A DNA stretch of 8,779 nucleotides from NCBI GenBank assembly GCA_900549555.1, contig UROO01000082.1, positions 1-8,779 of the forward strand, written 5' to 3'. The DNA is from an uncultured Collinsella sp. (lineage in GTDB: Bacteria > Actinomycetota > Coriobacteriia > Coriobacteriales > Coriobacteriaceae). Below, piece by piece: positions 1 to 5,816 of the stretch. The first letter of the stretch is position 1; each line of letters begins with the position of its first letter. The notes under the pieces are model-generated. The model was not told where the DNA came from, made no database searches, and saw only the letters and a list, made by a program, of their open reading frames with translations. A program made the translations under genes and the position numbers.

Positions 1-28
1 GGCAGCGTCAGATGTGTATAAGAGACAG
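1..28 (+). other. Nextera transposase adapter remnant (artefact)
   Basis: These bases equal the last 28 nt of the Illumina Nextera read-1 adapter. They end in the 19-nt Tn5 mosaic end at 10-28 (agatgtgtataagagacag). The adapter lies at the extreme contig edge and was not trimmed before assembly. It is not part of the genome and should be removed; genomic sequence begins at about base 29. Confidence 0.97.
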
Positions 29-333
29 CCTTAATATGTCTCAGGCCCGCCCCCTCCGCCGCACACTGGGAACGTGCCACGCACTTTACCTGCGTAAACA
101 ATGTGAGTGAAATATGAATCTCGATGGATACGCCCGCAGCCGTGTATACTAAACAGCTGTGTGAAACCAGGGGAGTATTCTGGCTGGACAAAATGCCTGC
201 TTAATAGGGTTGTCAGGTAGTCCGGACGCAATACAAGGCTGGGGAGCACGTCGTGTAAGTAGTGGTCCTCTAGGGGCGTACGCTCGGTGGTGTACGCATT
301 GTCCCAAGACCACGCGAGAGTTGGGATCATATC
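29..333 (+). promoter_or_regulatory. Structured leader / spacer upstream of rplC
   Basis: No gene is visible in these 305 bases. The end of rpsJ, which normally precedes rplC, is not encoded in any frame. The segment folds into several simple hairpins: 79-83/91-95 (acgca/tgcgt, 7-nt loop), 128-132/141-145 (inside the repeated 26-nt motif), 276-281/292-297 (gcgtac/gtacgc), 302-307/321-326 (tcccaa/ttggga) and 325-329/335-339 (gatca/tgatc). The last two are mutually exclusive at bases 325-326. They bury the only purine-rich candidate ribosome site (about 323-326) and the TTG start of rplC, so translational control of rplC is plausible. No convincing -35/-10 pair was found. Most likely it is the rpsJ-rplC spacer or a leader of the operon; which of the two cannot be told because the contig ends here. 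Confidence 0.55.
124..149 (+). repeat. 26-nt leader motif, copy 1
   Basis: This copy matches 1989-2014 at 24 of 26 positions. It reads atggatacgcccgcagcc followed by gtgtatac. Bases 128-132 pair with 141-145, with one T-G wobble, closing an 8-nt loop. It lies about 185 nt before rplC. Its sister copy lies about 80 nt before rplB. Confidence 0.8.
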
Positions 334-954
334 TTGATCAGCATGATTCTCGGCCGCAAGATTGGCATGACCCAGGTTTGGGACGAGGACGACAACGTCG
401 TTCCCGTCACGGTCATCCAGGCTGGCCCCTGCGCTGTCTCGCAGGTTAAAACTCAGGCAACCGACGGCTATGACGCCGTCCAGATCGGTTTCGGCGACAT
501 CAAGGCCAAGAACGTGAACAAGCCCATGGCTGGTCACTTCGCCAAGGCTGGCGTCGAGCCTGTCCGTTTCCTTCGTGAGGTCCGCGTCGAGAACGGCGAG
601 GAGCACAAGGTCGGCGAGGTCGTCACCGTCGCTGATTTCGCTGATGTCGAGAAGGTCGACGTCATCGGTACCTCCAAGGGTAAGGGCTTCCAGGGTCGCA
701 TCAAGCGCTGGGGTCAGCGCCGCGGTCCTATGACGCATGGTTCTCACTTCCAGCGTCACCCCGGTTCTATCGGTCAGTGCGCCTATCCTGCGCGCGTCCT
801 CAAGGGCGTCAAGATGGCCGGTCACATGGGTAACGAGCGCGTTACCGTCAAGAACCTTTCCGTTGTCCGCATCGATGCCGAGCAGAACCTCATCTTGGTC
901 AAGGGCGCTGTCCCGGGTGCCAAGAATGGTCTCGTCGCCATCCGTATGGCCTAA
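334..954 (+). CDS. rplC: 50S ribosomal protein L3 (uL3)
   Basis: Large-subunit protein that binds domain VI of 23S rRNA early in assembly and sends a long loop towards the peptidyl-transferase centre. The product is 206 aa, close to the usual 205-210. The opening LGRKIGMTQVW, the segment GTSKGKGFQGRIKRWGQ, and the C-terminal part with PGSIGQ and KMAGHMGNERVT are diagnostic of L3. The start is uncertain: TTG at 334 gives MISMILGRKIGM, which fits the family's N-terminal length, while ATG at 343 would shorten it by three residues. Only a weak site (ggga, 323-326) lies upstream, and it sits inside a predicted stem, unlike the strong sites of most later genes in the cluster. It is the first gene of the visible cluster, with rplD 46 nt downstream. 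Confidence 0.97.
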   Translation: MISMILGRKIGMTQVWDEDDNVVPVTVIQAGPCAVSQVKTQATDGYDAVQIGFGDIKAKNVNKPMAGHFAKAGVEPVRFLREVRVENGEEHKVGEVVTVADFADVEKVDVIGTSKGKGFQGRIKRWGQRRGPMTHGSHFQRHPGSIGQCAYPARVLKGVKMAGHMGNERVTVKNLSVVRIDAEQNLILVKGAVPGAKNGLVAIRMA

Positions 955-1000
955 GGGCCCAGCCCATTTAGCCCAGCGTCATACCAAGGAGAACACTTAA

Positions 1001-1627
1001 ATGGCAAAGTTTGAAGTAAAGAACAGCGAGGGCAAGAAGGTCGCCGAGGCCGAGCTCGCCGCTGAGGTGTACGGCATCGAGCCGAACATCCACGTTATGC
1101 ACCACATCGTCAAGTGCCAGATGGCCTCTTGGCGTCAGGGCACCCAGTCCGCTAAGGGCCGCTCTGAGGTTTCCGGTGGCGGCAAGAAGCCTTGGCGTCA
1201 GAAGGGCACCGGCCGTGCCCGCCAGGGTTCCATCCGTGCTGCCCAGTGGCGTCACGGTGGCGTTGTCTTCGCCCCCAAGCCCCGTTCCTACGCTAAGCGT
1301 ATGAACAACAAGGAGGTCAAGCTGGCTATGCGCTCCGCGCTGTCCGCCAAGCTGGCCGATGGCGAGCTCGTGCTCGTCGACGACTACGGCTTCGAGAAGC
1401 CTTCCACCAAGGCTGCCGTTGCCATGCTCAAGGCTCTCGGCCTTGAGGGCAAGCGTCTGACCATCATCGTTCGCGATGAGGACGTCAACGCCTACCTGTC
1501 GTTCCGCAACATTCCCAAGACGTTCATCATCACTGCCGACGAGGCCAACACCTACGATCTCGTCAACAACAACGCCGTGCTGATGCCCGCCGACATCGCC
1601 GCTCACTTCGGGGAGGTGCTTGCTTAA
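1001..1627 (+). CDS. rplD: 50S ribosomal protein L4 (uL4)
   Basis: Large-subunit protein binding 23S domain I, with an extended loop lining the exit tunnel. The 208 aa match the usual length. The loop signature GGGKKPWRQKGTGRARQGS followed by RAAQWRHGGVVFAP (about residues 62-95) is characteristic; most relatives have RSPQWRGGG here, a mild variation. The start is ATG with a good ribosome site (aaggaga, 986-992). Its stop codon directly abuts the ATG of rplW, implying coupled translation. In gammaproteobacteria L4 is the autogenous repressor of the S10 operon. Whether it has that role here is unknown, but unexplained structured spacers in this cluster make the question relevant. Confidence 0.98.
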   Translation: MAKFEVKNSEGKKVAEAELAAEVYGIEPNIHVMHHIVKCQMASWRQGTQSAKGRSEVSGGGKKPWRQKGTGRARQGSIRAAQWRHGGVVFAPKPRSYAKRMNNKEVKLAMRSALSAKLADGELVLVDDYGFEKPSTKAAVAMLKALGLEGKRLTIIVRDEDVNAYLSFRNIPKTFIITADEANTYDLVNNNAVLMPADIAAHFGEVLA

Positions 1628-1915
1628 ATGACCGCCCACGAGATCATCATCCGTCCGATCGTGTCCGAGCGTTCCTTCTCCGGCATGGAGCAGAACAAGT
1701 ACACGTTCGAGGTCGCCAAGGATGCTAACAAGTATCAGATCAAGGACGCTGTCGAGGAGATCTTCGGCGTCAAGGTCGTTCGCGTGAACACCCTGACGGT
1801 CAAGCCCAAGACCAAGCGCGTGCGCTATGTCGCCGGCAAGACCCGTTCTTGGAAGAAGGCCATCGTCACGCTGGCCGAGGGCGACACCATCGAGGTCTTT
1901 GGCAACCAGGCCTAA
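1628..1915 (+). CDS. rplW: 50S ribosomal protein L23 (uL23)
   Basis: Large-subunit protein at the tunnel exit, the docking site for trigger factor and signal recognition particle. The 95 aa are typical. The opening IIIRPIVSERS, the stretch EQNKYTFEVAKDANKYQIKDAV, the EEIFGVKV segment and the basic KPKTKRVRY loop all fit L23. The ATG follows the rplD stop with no gap; the ribosome site (ggggaggt, about 1610-1617) is inside the end of rplD. It is followed by an unusually long 179-nt spacer before rplB, where most bacteria have only a few bases. Confidence 0.97.
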   Translation: MTAHEIIIRPIVSERSFSGMEQNKYTFEVAKDANKYQIKDAVEEIFGVKVVRVNTLTVKPKTKRVRYVAGKTRSWKKAIVTLAEGDTIEVFGNQA

Positions 1916-2094
1916 GACTCGCTGCTGTTGAGTGAGCTCATGCCTCCCAAATAGGGGAGGCGAGAGCTCAAGGTTTTGGGCGTATAAAATGGACACGCCC
2001 GGAGCCGTGTATACGTCCGGTGTCATCGCACCCGAGGCAGAACCTCGAATCCCTGTCTGCGATGGCTAACGGATTCCTATTGAAAGGGATTGTA
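1916..2094 (+). promoter_or_regulatory. Structured rplW-rplB spacer, putative rplB leader RNA
   Basis: There is no gene in these 179 bases, but there is strong folding potential. Hairpin A has tgagctc 1933-1939 with gagctca 1964-1970, then a 2x2 internal loop, then gcctccc 1942-1948 with gggaggc 1955-1961. Hairpin B has gggcgt 1978-1983 with acgccc 1995-2000. It excludes hairpin B', acacg 1993-1997 with cgtgt 2006-2010, which lies in the motif shared with the rplC spacer. Hairpin C has catcgca 2024-2030 with tgcgatg 2058-2064, enclosing cgagg/cctcg 2033-2037/2043-2047. Hairpin D has attcc 2073-2077 with gggat 2086-2090, covering the rplB ribosome site; aatccc 2048-2053 can pair with the same site instead. 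Hairpin A is followed only by ggtttt, so it is a poor terminator but could be an attenuator or processing site. The function is inferred. Confidence 0.6.
1989..2014 (+). repeat. 26-nt leader motif, copy 2
   Basis: Second copy of the motif at 124-149: atggacacgcccggagcc followed by gtgtatac. The two differences are C1994 (T in copy 1), which changes a T-G wobble to a C-G pair, and G2002 (C in copy 1), which is in the loop. It lies between hairpins A and C of the rplB leader. Confidence 0.8.
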
Positions 2095-2925
2095 ATGGCT
2101 GTAAAGCACCTTAAGCCGACCTCCGCTGGTAGGCGTTGGCAGACGATCTCCGACTTCTCCGAGATCACCTGCACCAAGCCCGAGAAGTCTCTTCTCGAGC
2201 CCCTGCCCAAGAAGGCCGGTCGTAACAACAACGGCCGCATCACCACCCGCCACCAGGGCGGCGGCGTGAAGCGTCGTTACCGCGTGATCGACTTCAAGCG
2301 CAACAAGGACGGCGTGCCCGCCAAGGTTGCCACGATCGAGTACGATCCGAACCGTTCCGCTCGCATCGCTCTGCTGCACTACGCTGACGGTGAGAAGCGC
2401 TACATCCTGGCCCCCAAGGGCCTCGAGGTCGGTCAGACCGTCATGTCCGGTTCTGACGCCGACATCAAGCCGGGCAACGCTCTGCCCCTCGCCGACATCC
2501 CCGTCGGTACGCTCATCCACGCTGTCGAGTTCCAGCCGGGCAAGGGCGCTGCTATCGCCCGTTCCGCCGGTAACTCCTGCCAGCTGATGGGTAAGGAGGG
2601 CAAGTACGCTATCGTCCGTATGCCTTCCTCCGAGATGCGCCGCATCCTCGTTACCTGCCGCGCCACCGTCGGTGAGGTCGGCAACGCCGATCACTCCAAC
2701 ATCGTCATCGGCAAGGCCGGCCGTAAGCGTCACATGAACGTGCGCCCGACCGTCCGCGGTACCGTCATGAACCCTGTCGACCACCCGCACGGCGGTGGCG
2801 AGGGCAAGAACCACACCTCTGGTCGTCCCTCTGTTACCCCCTGGGGTAAGCCGACGAAGGGCCTTCGTACGCGCAAGAAGAAGAAGGTCTCGAACCAGCA
2901 CATCATTCGTCGCCGTAAGAAGTAA
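2095..2925 (+). CDS. rplB: 50S ribosomal protein L2 (uL2)
   Basis: Primary 23S-binding protein needed for subunit association and peptidyl-transferase activity. From the ATG at 2095 the product is 276 aa, matching the 273-277 aa norm. An upstream in-frame GTG at 2020 would add 25 unconserved residues and is rejected. MAVKHLKPTSAGRR is the classical L2 start, and aaaggga (2083-2089) lies 5 nt upstream. RNHGRIT-type sequence appears as NNNGRITTRHQGGGVKRRYR. The catalytic-region motif MNPVDHPHGGGEGK is intact, with the conserved His at about residue 230. The basic tail ends in RRRKK. Expression may be controlled by the structured spacer, since the ribosome site can pair with two upstream segments. 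Confidence 0.98.
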   Translation: MAVKHLKPTSAGRRWQTISDFSEITCTKPEKSLLEPLPKKAGRNNNGRITTRHQGGGVKRRYRVIDFKRNKDGVPAKVATIEYDPNRSARIALLHYADGEKRYILAPKGLEVGQTVMSGSDADIKPGNALPLADIPVGTLIHAVEFQPGKGAAIARSAGNSCQLMGKEGKYAIVRMPSSEMRRILVTCRATVGEVGNADHSNIVIGKAGRKRHMNVRPTVRGTVMNPVDHPHGGGEGKNHTSGRPSVTPWGKPTKGLRTRKKKKVSNQHIIRRRKK

Positions 2926-2957
2926 TTTCGGATACCGAGTTTTAGGAGAAAGCACTT

Positions 2958-3218
2958 ATGAGCAGAAGTCTCAAAAAGGGCCCGTTCGTGGAGACTCGCC
3001 TTCTCTCGCGTATCACCGCGATGAACGAGGCTGGCAAGAAGGACGTCGTGAAGACCTGGTCCCGCGCGTCCACCATCTTCCCCGAGATGGTTGGTCACAC
3101 CATCGCCGTCCACGACGGCCGCAAGCATGTGCCCGTGTATGTTACCGAGTCCATGGTTGGTCACAAGCTCGGCGAGTTCGCGCCGACTCGTACGTTCCGT
3201 GGCCACAAGGCCAAATAG
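2958..3218 (+). CDS. rpsS: 30S ribosomal protein S19 (uS19)
   Basis: Small-subunit head protein that forms a complex with S13 near the A site and bridges to the 50S. At 86 aa it is slightly shorter than the 91-93 aa norm. MSRSLKKGPFV, the central TWSRASTIFPEMVGHTIAVHDGRKHVPVYV and the ending KLGEFAPTRTFRGH are all conserved S19 blocks. The start is ATG with aggaga (2944-2949) 8 nt upstream. It lies 32 nt after rplB and 14 nt before rplV, in canonical order. Confidence 0.98.
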   Translation: MSRSLKKGPFVETRLLSRITAMNEAGKKDVVKTWSRASTIFPEMVGHTIAVHDGRKHVPVYVTESMVGHKLGEFAPTRTFRGHKAK

Positions 3219-3232
3219 GGGGTTAACCGTAA

Positions 3233-3604
3233 ATGGCAACTAAGTCTATTGAAACTGAGGCCACCGAGGTTCGCGCCGTCGCTAAGTACGTGCGTGTTTC
3301 CCCCAGCAAGGCCCGCCTGGTGGTCGATCTGATCCGCCGCAAGCCTGTCGCTCAGGCCTTCGACATCCTCCACTTCTGCGACCGCGCCGTCGCCGTGGAT
3401 GTCGAGAAGGTTCTCCGTTCCGCCGTTGCGAACGCCGAGAACAACAATGGTCTGCGTGCCGACAACCTGGTTGTCGCCGCTGCCTATGTTGACGAGGGTC
3501 CGACGCTTAAGCGCATCCGTCCCCGCGCCAAGGGTTCCGCTTCTCGCATTCTGAAGCGTACTTCCCACATCACCGTCGTCGTTGCTCCTCGAAAGGAGGC
3601 GTAA
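3233..3604 (+). CDS. rplV: 50S ribosomal protein L22 (uL22)
   Basis: Large-subunit protein contacting all 23S domains, with a beta-hairpin lining the exit tunnel beside L4. At 123 aa it is slightly longer than the 110-115 aa norm because of a short N-terminal extension before VRAVAKYVRVSPSKARLVVDLIRR. The segment LRSAVANAENNNGL and the tip-and-strand region TLKRIRPRAKGSASRILKRTSHITVVV are typical. The ribosome site (aggggg, 3217-3222) overlaps the rpsS stop. Its own 3' end contains a full anti-16S match (aaaggagg, 3592-3599) that serves rpsC. Confidence 0.97.
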   Translation: MATKSIETEATEVRAVAKYVRVSPSKARLVVDLIRRKPVAQAFDILHFCDRAVAVDVEKVLRSAVANAENNNGLRADNLVVAAAYVDEGPTLKRIRPRAKGSASRILKRTSHITVVVAPRKEA

Positions 3605-3610
3605 AGCTGT

Positions 3611-4321
3611 ATGGGTCAGAAAGTCTACCCCACCGGCTTCCGTCTTGGCATCACCGAGAACTGGCGCTCCCGCTGGTTCGCAGAGAAGGATTACGCTAAG
3701 ACCCTCGGTAACGATCTCGAGATCCGCAAGTACCTCGAGAAGCGTCTTTCCCGCGCAGCTGTCTCCCGCGTCGAGATCGAGCGCGCTGGCGACAAGGTGA
3801 AGGTCATCATCCTCACCGCTCGCCCCGGCGTTGTCATCGGTAAGAAGGGTGCCGAGATCGATACCCTCCGCACCGAGCTCGAGAAGGTCGCTGGCGTCTC
3901 CAAGGGCCAGCTCTCCGTCGACGTTGTCGAGATCAAGCGCCCCGAGCTCGACGCCAACCTCGTTGCTCAGTCCATCGCTGAGCAGCTCGAGGGCCGCGTT
4001 GCCTTCCGTCGCGCTATGCGCAAGGCTGTCCAGTCCGCCCGCAAGGCCGGCGCCAAGGGCATCCGTATCCAGTGCTCCGGTCGTCTCGGCGGTGCCGAGA
4101 TGGGCCGTCGTGAGTGGTACCGTGAGGGTCGCGTGCCTCTGCACACCCTCCGCGCCAAGATCGACTACGGCACGGCTGTCGCCAGCACCACCATGGGTGC
4201 CTGCGGCGTGAAGGTCTGGATCTACCTGGGCGAGAAGCTCCCGGGCCAGCCTGTTCCCAACCCTGCACTCGAGGGCTCTTCCCGTCCTCGTCGTCGTAAC
4301 TCCGAGAGGAGGGGTCAGTAG
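3611..4321 (+). CDS. rpsC: 30S ribosomal protein S3 (uS3)
   Basis: Small-subunit head protein at the mRNA entry channel, helping unwind mRNA. The 236 aa fit the 210-240 aa range. MGQKVYPTGFRLGITENWRSRW is the classical start. A KH RNA-binding fold carries the GxxG loop GKKG at residues 77-80. The C-terminal domain contains RAMRKAVQSARKAGAKGIRI and the RREWYREGRVPLHTLRAKIDYG block. A short basic tail (SSRPRRRNSERRGQ) ends the protein. The stop TAG overlaps the GTG start of rplP by one base, so the two are probably translationally coupled. Confidence 0.98.
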   Translation: MGQKVYPTGFRLGITENWRSRWFAEKDYAKTLGNDLEIRKYLEKRLSRAAVSRVEIERAGDKVKVIILTARPGVVIGKKGAEIDTLRTELEKVAGVSKGQLSVDVVEIKRPELDANLVAQSIAEQLEGRVAFRRAMRKAVQSARKAGAKGIRIQCSGRLGGAEMGRREWYREGRVPLHTLRAKIDYGTAVASTTMGACGVKVWIYLGEKLPGQPVPNPALEGSSRPRRRNSERRGQ

Positions 4322-4824
4322 TGCTTGCCCCTAAGCGTATTCTTCACCGCAAGGTGCAGCGTGGCTCCATGAAGGGCCAGGCCAAGGGTAATACCGAGCT
4401 GCATTTCGGCGAGTTTGGTATCCAGGCTCTCGAGGCCCATTGGATCACCAACCGTCAGATCGAGGCCGCTCGTATTGCCATGACCCGCTACATGAAGCGT
4501 GGCGGTCGTGTCTACATCACGATCTTCCCCGATAAGCCCATCACCAAGAAGCCTGCCGAGACTCGCATGGGTTCTGGTAAGGGTAACCCCGAGGAGTGGG
4601 TGGCCGTCGTCAAGCCCGGCCGCATCATGTTCGAGGTCAAGGGCGTGCCCGAGGAGGTCGCTCGCGAGGCTCTGCGTCTTGCACAGCACAAGCTTCCCAT
4701 CAAGACCAAGATTGTTGCTGCCAAGAACGCTGAGCAGCGCATCCAGAAGGAGATGGCTGAGGAGGCCGCTCTCGAGGCCAAGTGGGCTGCTGAGGACGCC
4801 GCCGCCGCCAAGGAGGAGAACTAA
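4321..4824 (+). CDS. rplP: 50S ribosomal protein L16 (uL16) with C-terminal extension
   Basis: Large-subunit protein near the A site, required for late 50S maturation. The GTG at 4321 overlaps the rpsC stop and has aggagggg (4307-4314) 6 nt upstream; MLAPKRILHRKVQRGS is a standard L16 opening. The body (FGEFGIQALE, ARIAMTRYMKRGGRVYITIFPDKP, RMGSGKGNPEEWVAVVKPGRI) is fully conserved. The usual end of L16 falls at KLPIKTKIV, but here about 35 more residues follow (about 133-167), rich in Ala, Glu and Lys and predicted helical. The total of 167 aa therefore exceeds the usual 136-145. The frame is open with normal codon use, so this is a real extension rather than readthrough. Confidence 0.97.
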   Translation: MLAPKRILHRKVQRGSMKGQAKGNTELHFGEFGIQALEAHWITNRQIEAARIAMTRYMKRGGRVYITIFPDKPITKKPAETRMGSGKGNPEEWVAVVKPGRIMFEVKGVPEEVAREALRLAQHKLPIKTKIVAAKNAEQRIQKEMAEEAALEAKWAAEDAAAAKEEN

Positions 4825-5039
4825 TGAAGCCCGCAGAGATTCGTGAGCTCTCGGACGCTCAGCTCGTTGAGAAGCTGAAGGAAATGCGCGCCGAGCTCTT
4901 TAACCTTCGTTTCCAGATGGCCACCAGCCAGCTGGACAACACCGCTCGCGTCAACACCGTGAAGAAGGACATCGCTCGCGTCCTCACGGAGCAGCGCGCC
5001 CGCGAGATCGCAGCGGAGAAGTCCGCTGTCGCCGAGTAG
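4824..5039 (+). CDS. rpmC: 50S ribosomal protein L29 (uL29)
   Basis: Small two-helix protein at the tunnel exit next to L23, contacting trigger factor. The 71 aa are typical. MKPAEIRELSDAQLVEKLKEMRAELFNLRFQ is the L29 signature, followed by ARVNTVKKDIARVLTEQR. The ATG shares its first base with the rplP stop, and its ribosome site aaggagg (4810-4816) lies in the tail of rplP. The long L16 tail therefore also supplies this signal. It ends 16 nt before rpsQ. Confidence 0.97.
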   Translation: MKPAEIRELSDAQLVEKLKEMRAELFNLRFQMATSQLDNTARVNTVKKDIARVLTEQRAREIAAEKSAVAE

Positions 5040-5055
5040 GACCTAAGGAGAGAAC

Positions 5056-5316
5056 ATGACTGATTCGCGTAACTCGCGTAAGGTCCGTACGGGTGTCGTT
5101 ACCTCCGTCTCCGGTGCCAAGACCATCGTTGTCACCATCACCGAGCGCAAGCGTCACCCCAAGTACGGCAAGATGATGACCAGCTCCAAGAAGCTGCACG
5201 CTCACGACGAGGAGTGCACGGCTGGCGTGGGCGATACCGTCCGCGTTATGGAGACCCGTCCTATGTCCAAGATGAAGCGCTGGCGCCTCATCGAGGTCGT
5301 CGAGCGCGCTAAATAA
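5056..5316 (+). CDS. rpsQ: 30S ribosomal protein S17 (uS17)
   Basis: Primary 16S-binding OB-fold protein of the small-subunit body. The 86 aa are normal. The segments RKVRTGVVTSVSGAKTIVV, RKRHPKYGKMMTSSKKLHAHDE, GDTVRVMETRPMSKMKRWRL and EVVERAK match the family along its full length. The start is ATG with taaggag (5044-5050). In Escherichia coli the S10 operon ends after this gene and the spc operon begins with rplN. The long structured spacer that follows here sits at exactly that boundary. Confidence 0.97.
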   Translation: MTDSRNSRKVRTGVVTSVSGAKTIVVTITERKRHPKYGKMMTSSKKLHAHDEECTAGVGDTVRVMETRPMSKMKRWRLIEVVERAK

Positions 5317-5434
5317 GCAGTCGCTCTTACGACTTGTACGTTTCCGAAGATGTGCGTATGCCTGGCTTGCATACCACGGGCCGTATAAAGGCTGCGCACC
5401 TCTCTTCGGTTCTTAGTTCGGAGGAACATCTACC
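5317..5434 (+). promoter_or_regulatory. Structured rpsQ-rplN spacer, putative three-way-junction leader
   Basis: This 118-base spacer folds into a compact nested structure. A first hairpin pairs agtcg 5319-5323 with cgact 5330-5334. Then P1 pairs ccgaaga 5344-5350 with tcttcgg 5403-5409. P2 pairs gtgcg 5352-5356 with cgcac 5395-5399. P2 encloses two hairpins with 7-nt loops: P3 tatgc/gcata (5357-5361/5369-5373) and P4 ggcc/ggct (5379-5382/5390-5393, one wobble). A second copy of ttcgg at 5417-5421 can replace the 3' strand of P1. It overlaps the first two bases of the rplN ribosome site (ggagg, 5420-5424), giving a simple on/off alternative. The pairing is seen in the sequence; the regulatory role is inferred, probably autogenous control by a ribosomal protein. 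No good -35/-10 pair was found. Confidence 0.6.
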
Positions 5435-5803
5435 ATGATTCAGATGCAAACCATGCTGAACGTCGCCGACAACTCCGGCGCTCGCAAGATTCGCTGCATC
5501 AAGGTGCTTGGCGGTTCCAAGCGTCGTTATGCAGGCATCGGCGATGTGTTCATCGGTGCTGTCCAGGAGGCTACCCCTGGCGCCAACGTCAAGAAGAAGG
5601 ACGTTGTCCGTTGCGTCGTCGTTCGCACCGTTAAGGAGATCCGCCGCAAGGATGGCTCCTACATTCGCTTTGATGAGAACGCCTGCGTTGTCATCAACAA
5701 CGATGGTTCGCCCGTCGGCACCCGTATCTTCGGGCCCGTCGCTCGCGAGCTTCGTGACAAGAAGTACATGAAGATCGTCTCGCTCGCTCCCGAGACCCTG
5801 TAG
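5435..5803 (+). CDS. rplN: 50S ribosomal protein L14 (uL14)
   Basis: Large-subunit protein at the subunit interface, contacting 16S helix 14 and binding the silencing factor RsfS. The 122 aa are exactly typical. MIQMQTMLNVADNSGARKIRCIKV is the L14 opening, and the GDVFIGAVQEATPG, VVRTVKEIRRKDGSYIRFDENACVVIN and GTRIFGPVARELRDKKYMKIVSLAPE blocks are complete. The start is ATG at 5435 with ggagg (5420-5424) 10 nt upstream, at the end of the structured spacer. It ends 13 nt before rplX. Confidence 0.98.
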   Translation: MIQMQTMLNVADNSGARKIRCIKVLGGSKRRYAGIGDVFIGAVQEATPGANVKKKDVVRCVVVRTVKEIRRKDGSYIRFDENACVVINNDGSPVGTRIFGPVARELRDKKYMKIVSLAPETL

Positions 5804-5816
5804 TTAGGGGAGATAT

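Noticed and set aside
31..825. Long open frame on the minus strand overlapping the rplC region
   Set aside because: It is the mirror of rplC codon bias plus noncoding sequence, and resembles no family; many such minus-strand frames shadow the ribosomal genes.
1933..1977. Hairpin A after rplW as a true terminator
   Set aside because: The stem is good, but only four T follow, after a gap of about three bases; rplB would then lack any convincing promoter. Kept as a possible attenuator.
1983..1988. TATAAA in the rplB spacer (and again at 5384-5389 in the rplN spacer) as -10 boxes
   Set aside because: Neither has a recognisable -35 hexamer at 16-18 bp, and both fall in loops of predicted hairpins; internal promoters remain possible but are not supported.
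2020..2094. GTG at 2020 as the start of rplB
   Set aside because: The extra 25 residues are not L2-like and run through the structured spacer; ATG 2095 has a ribosome site and the standard L2 N-terminus.
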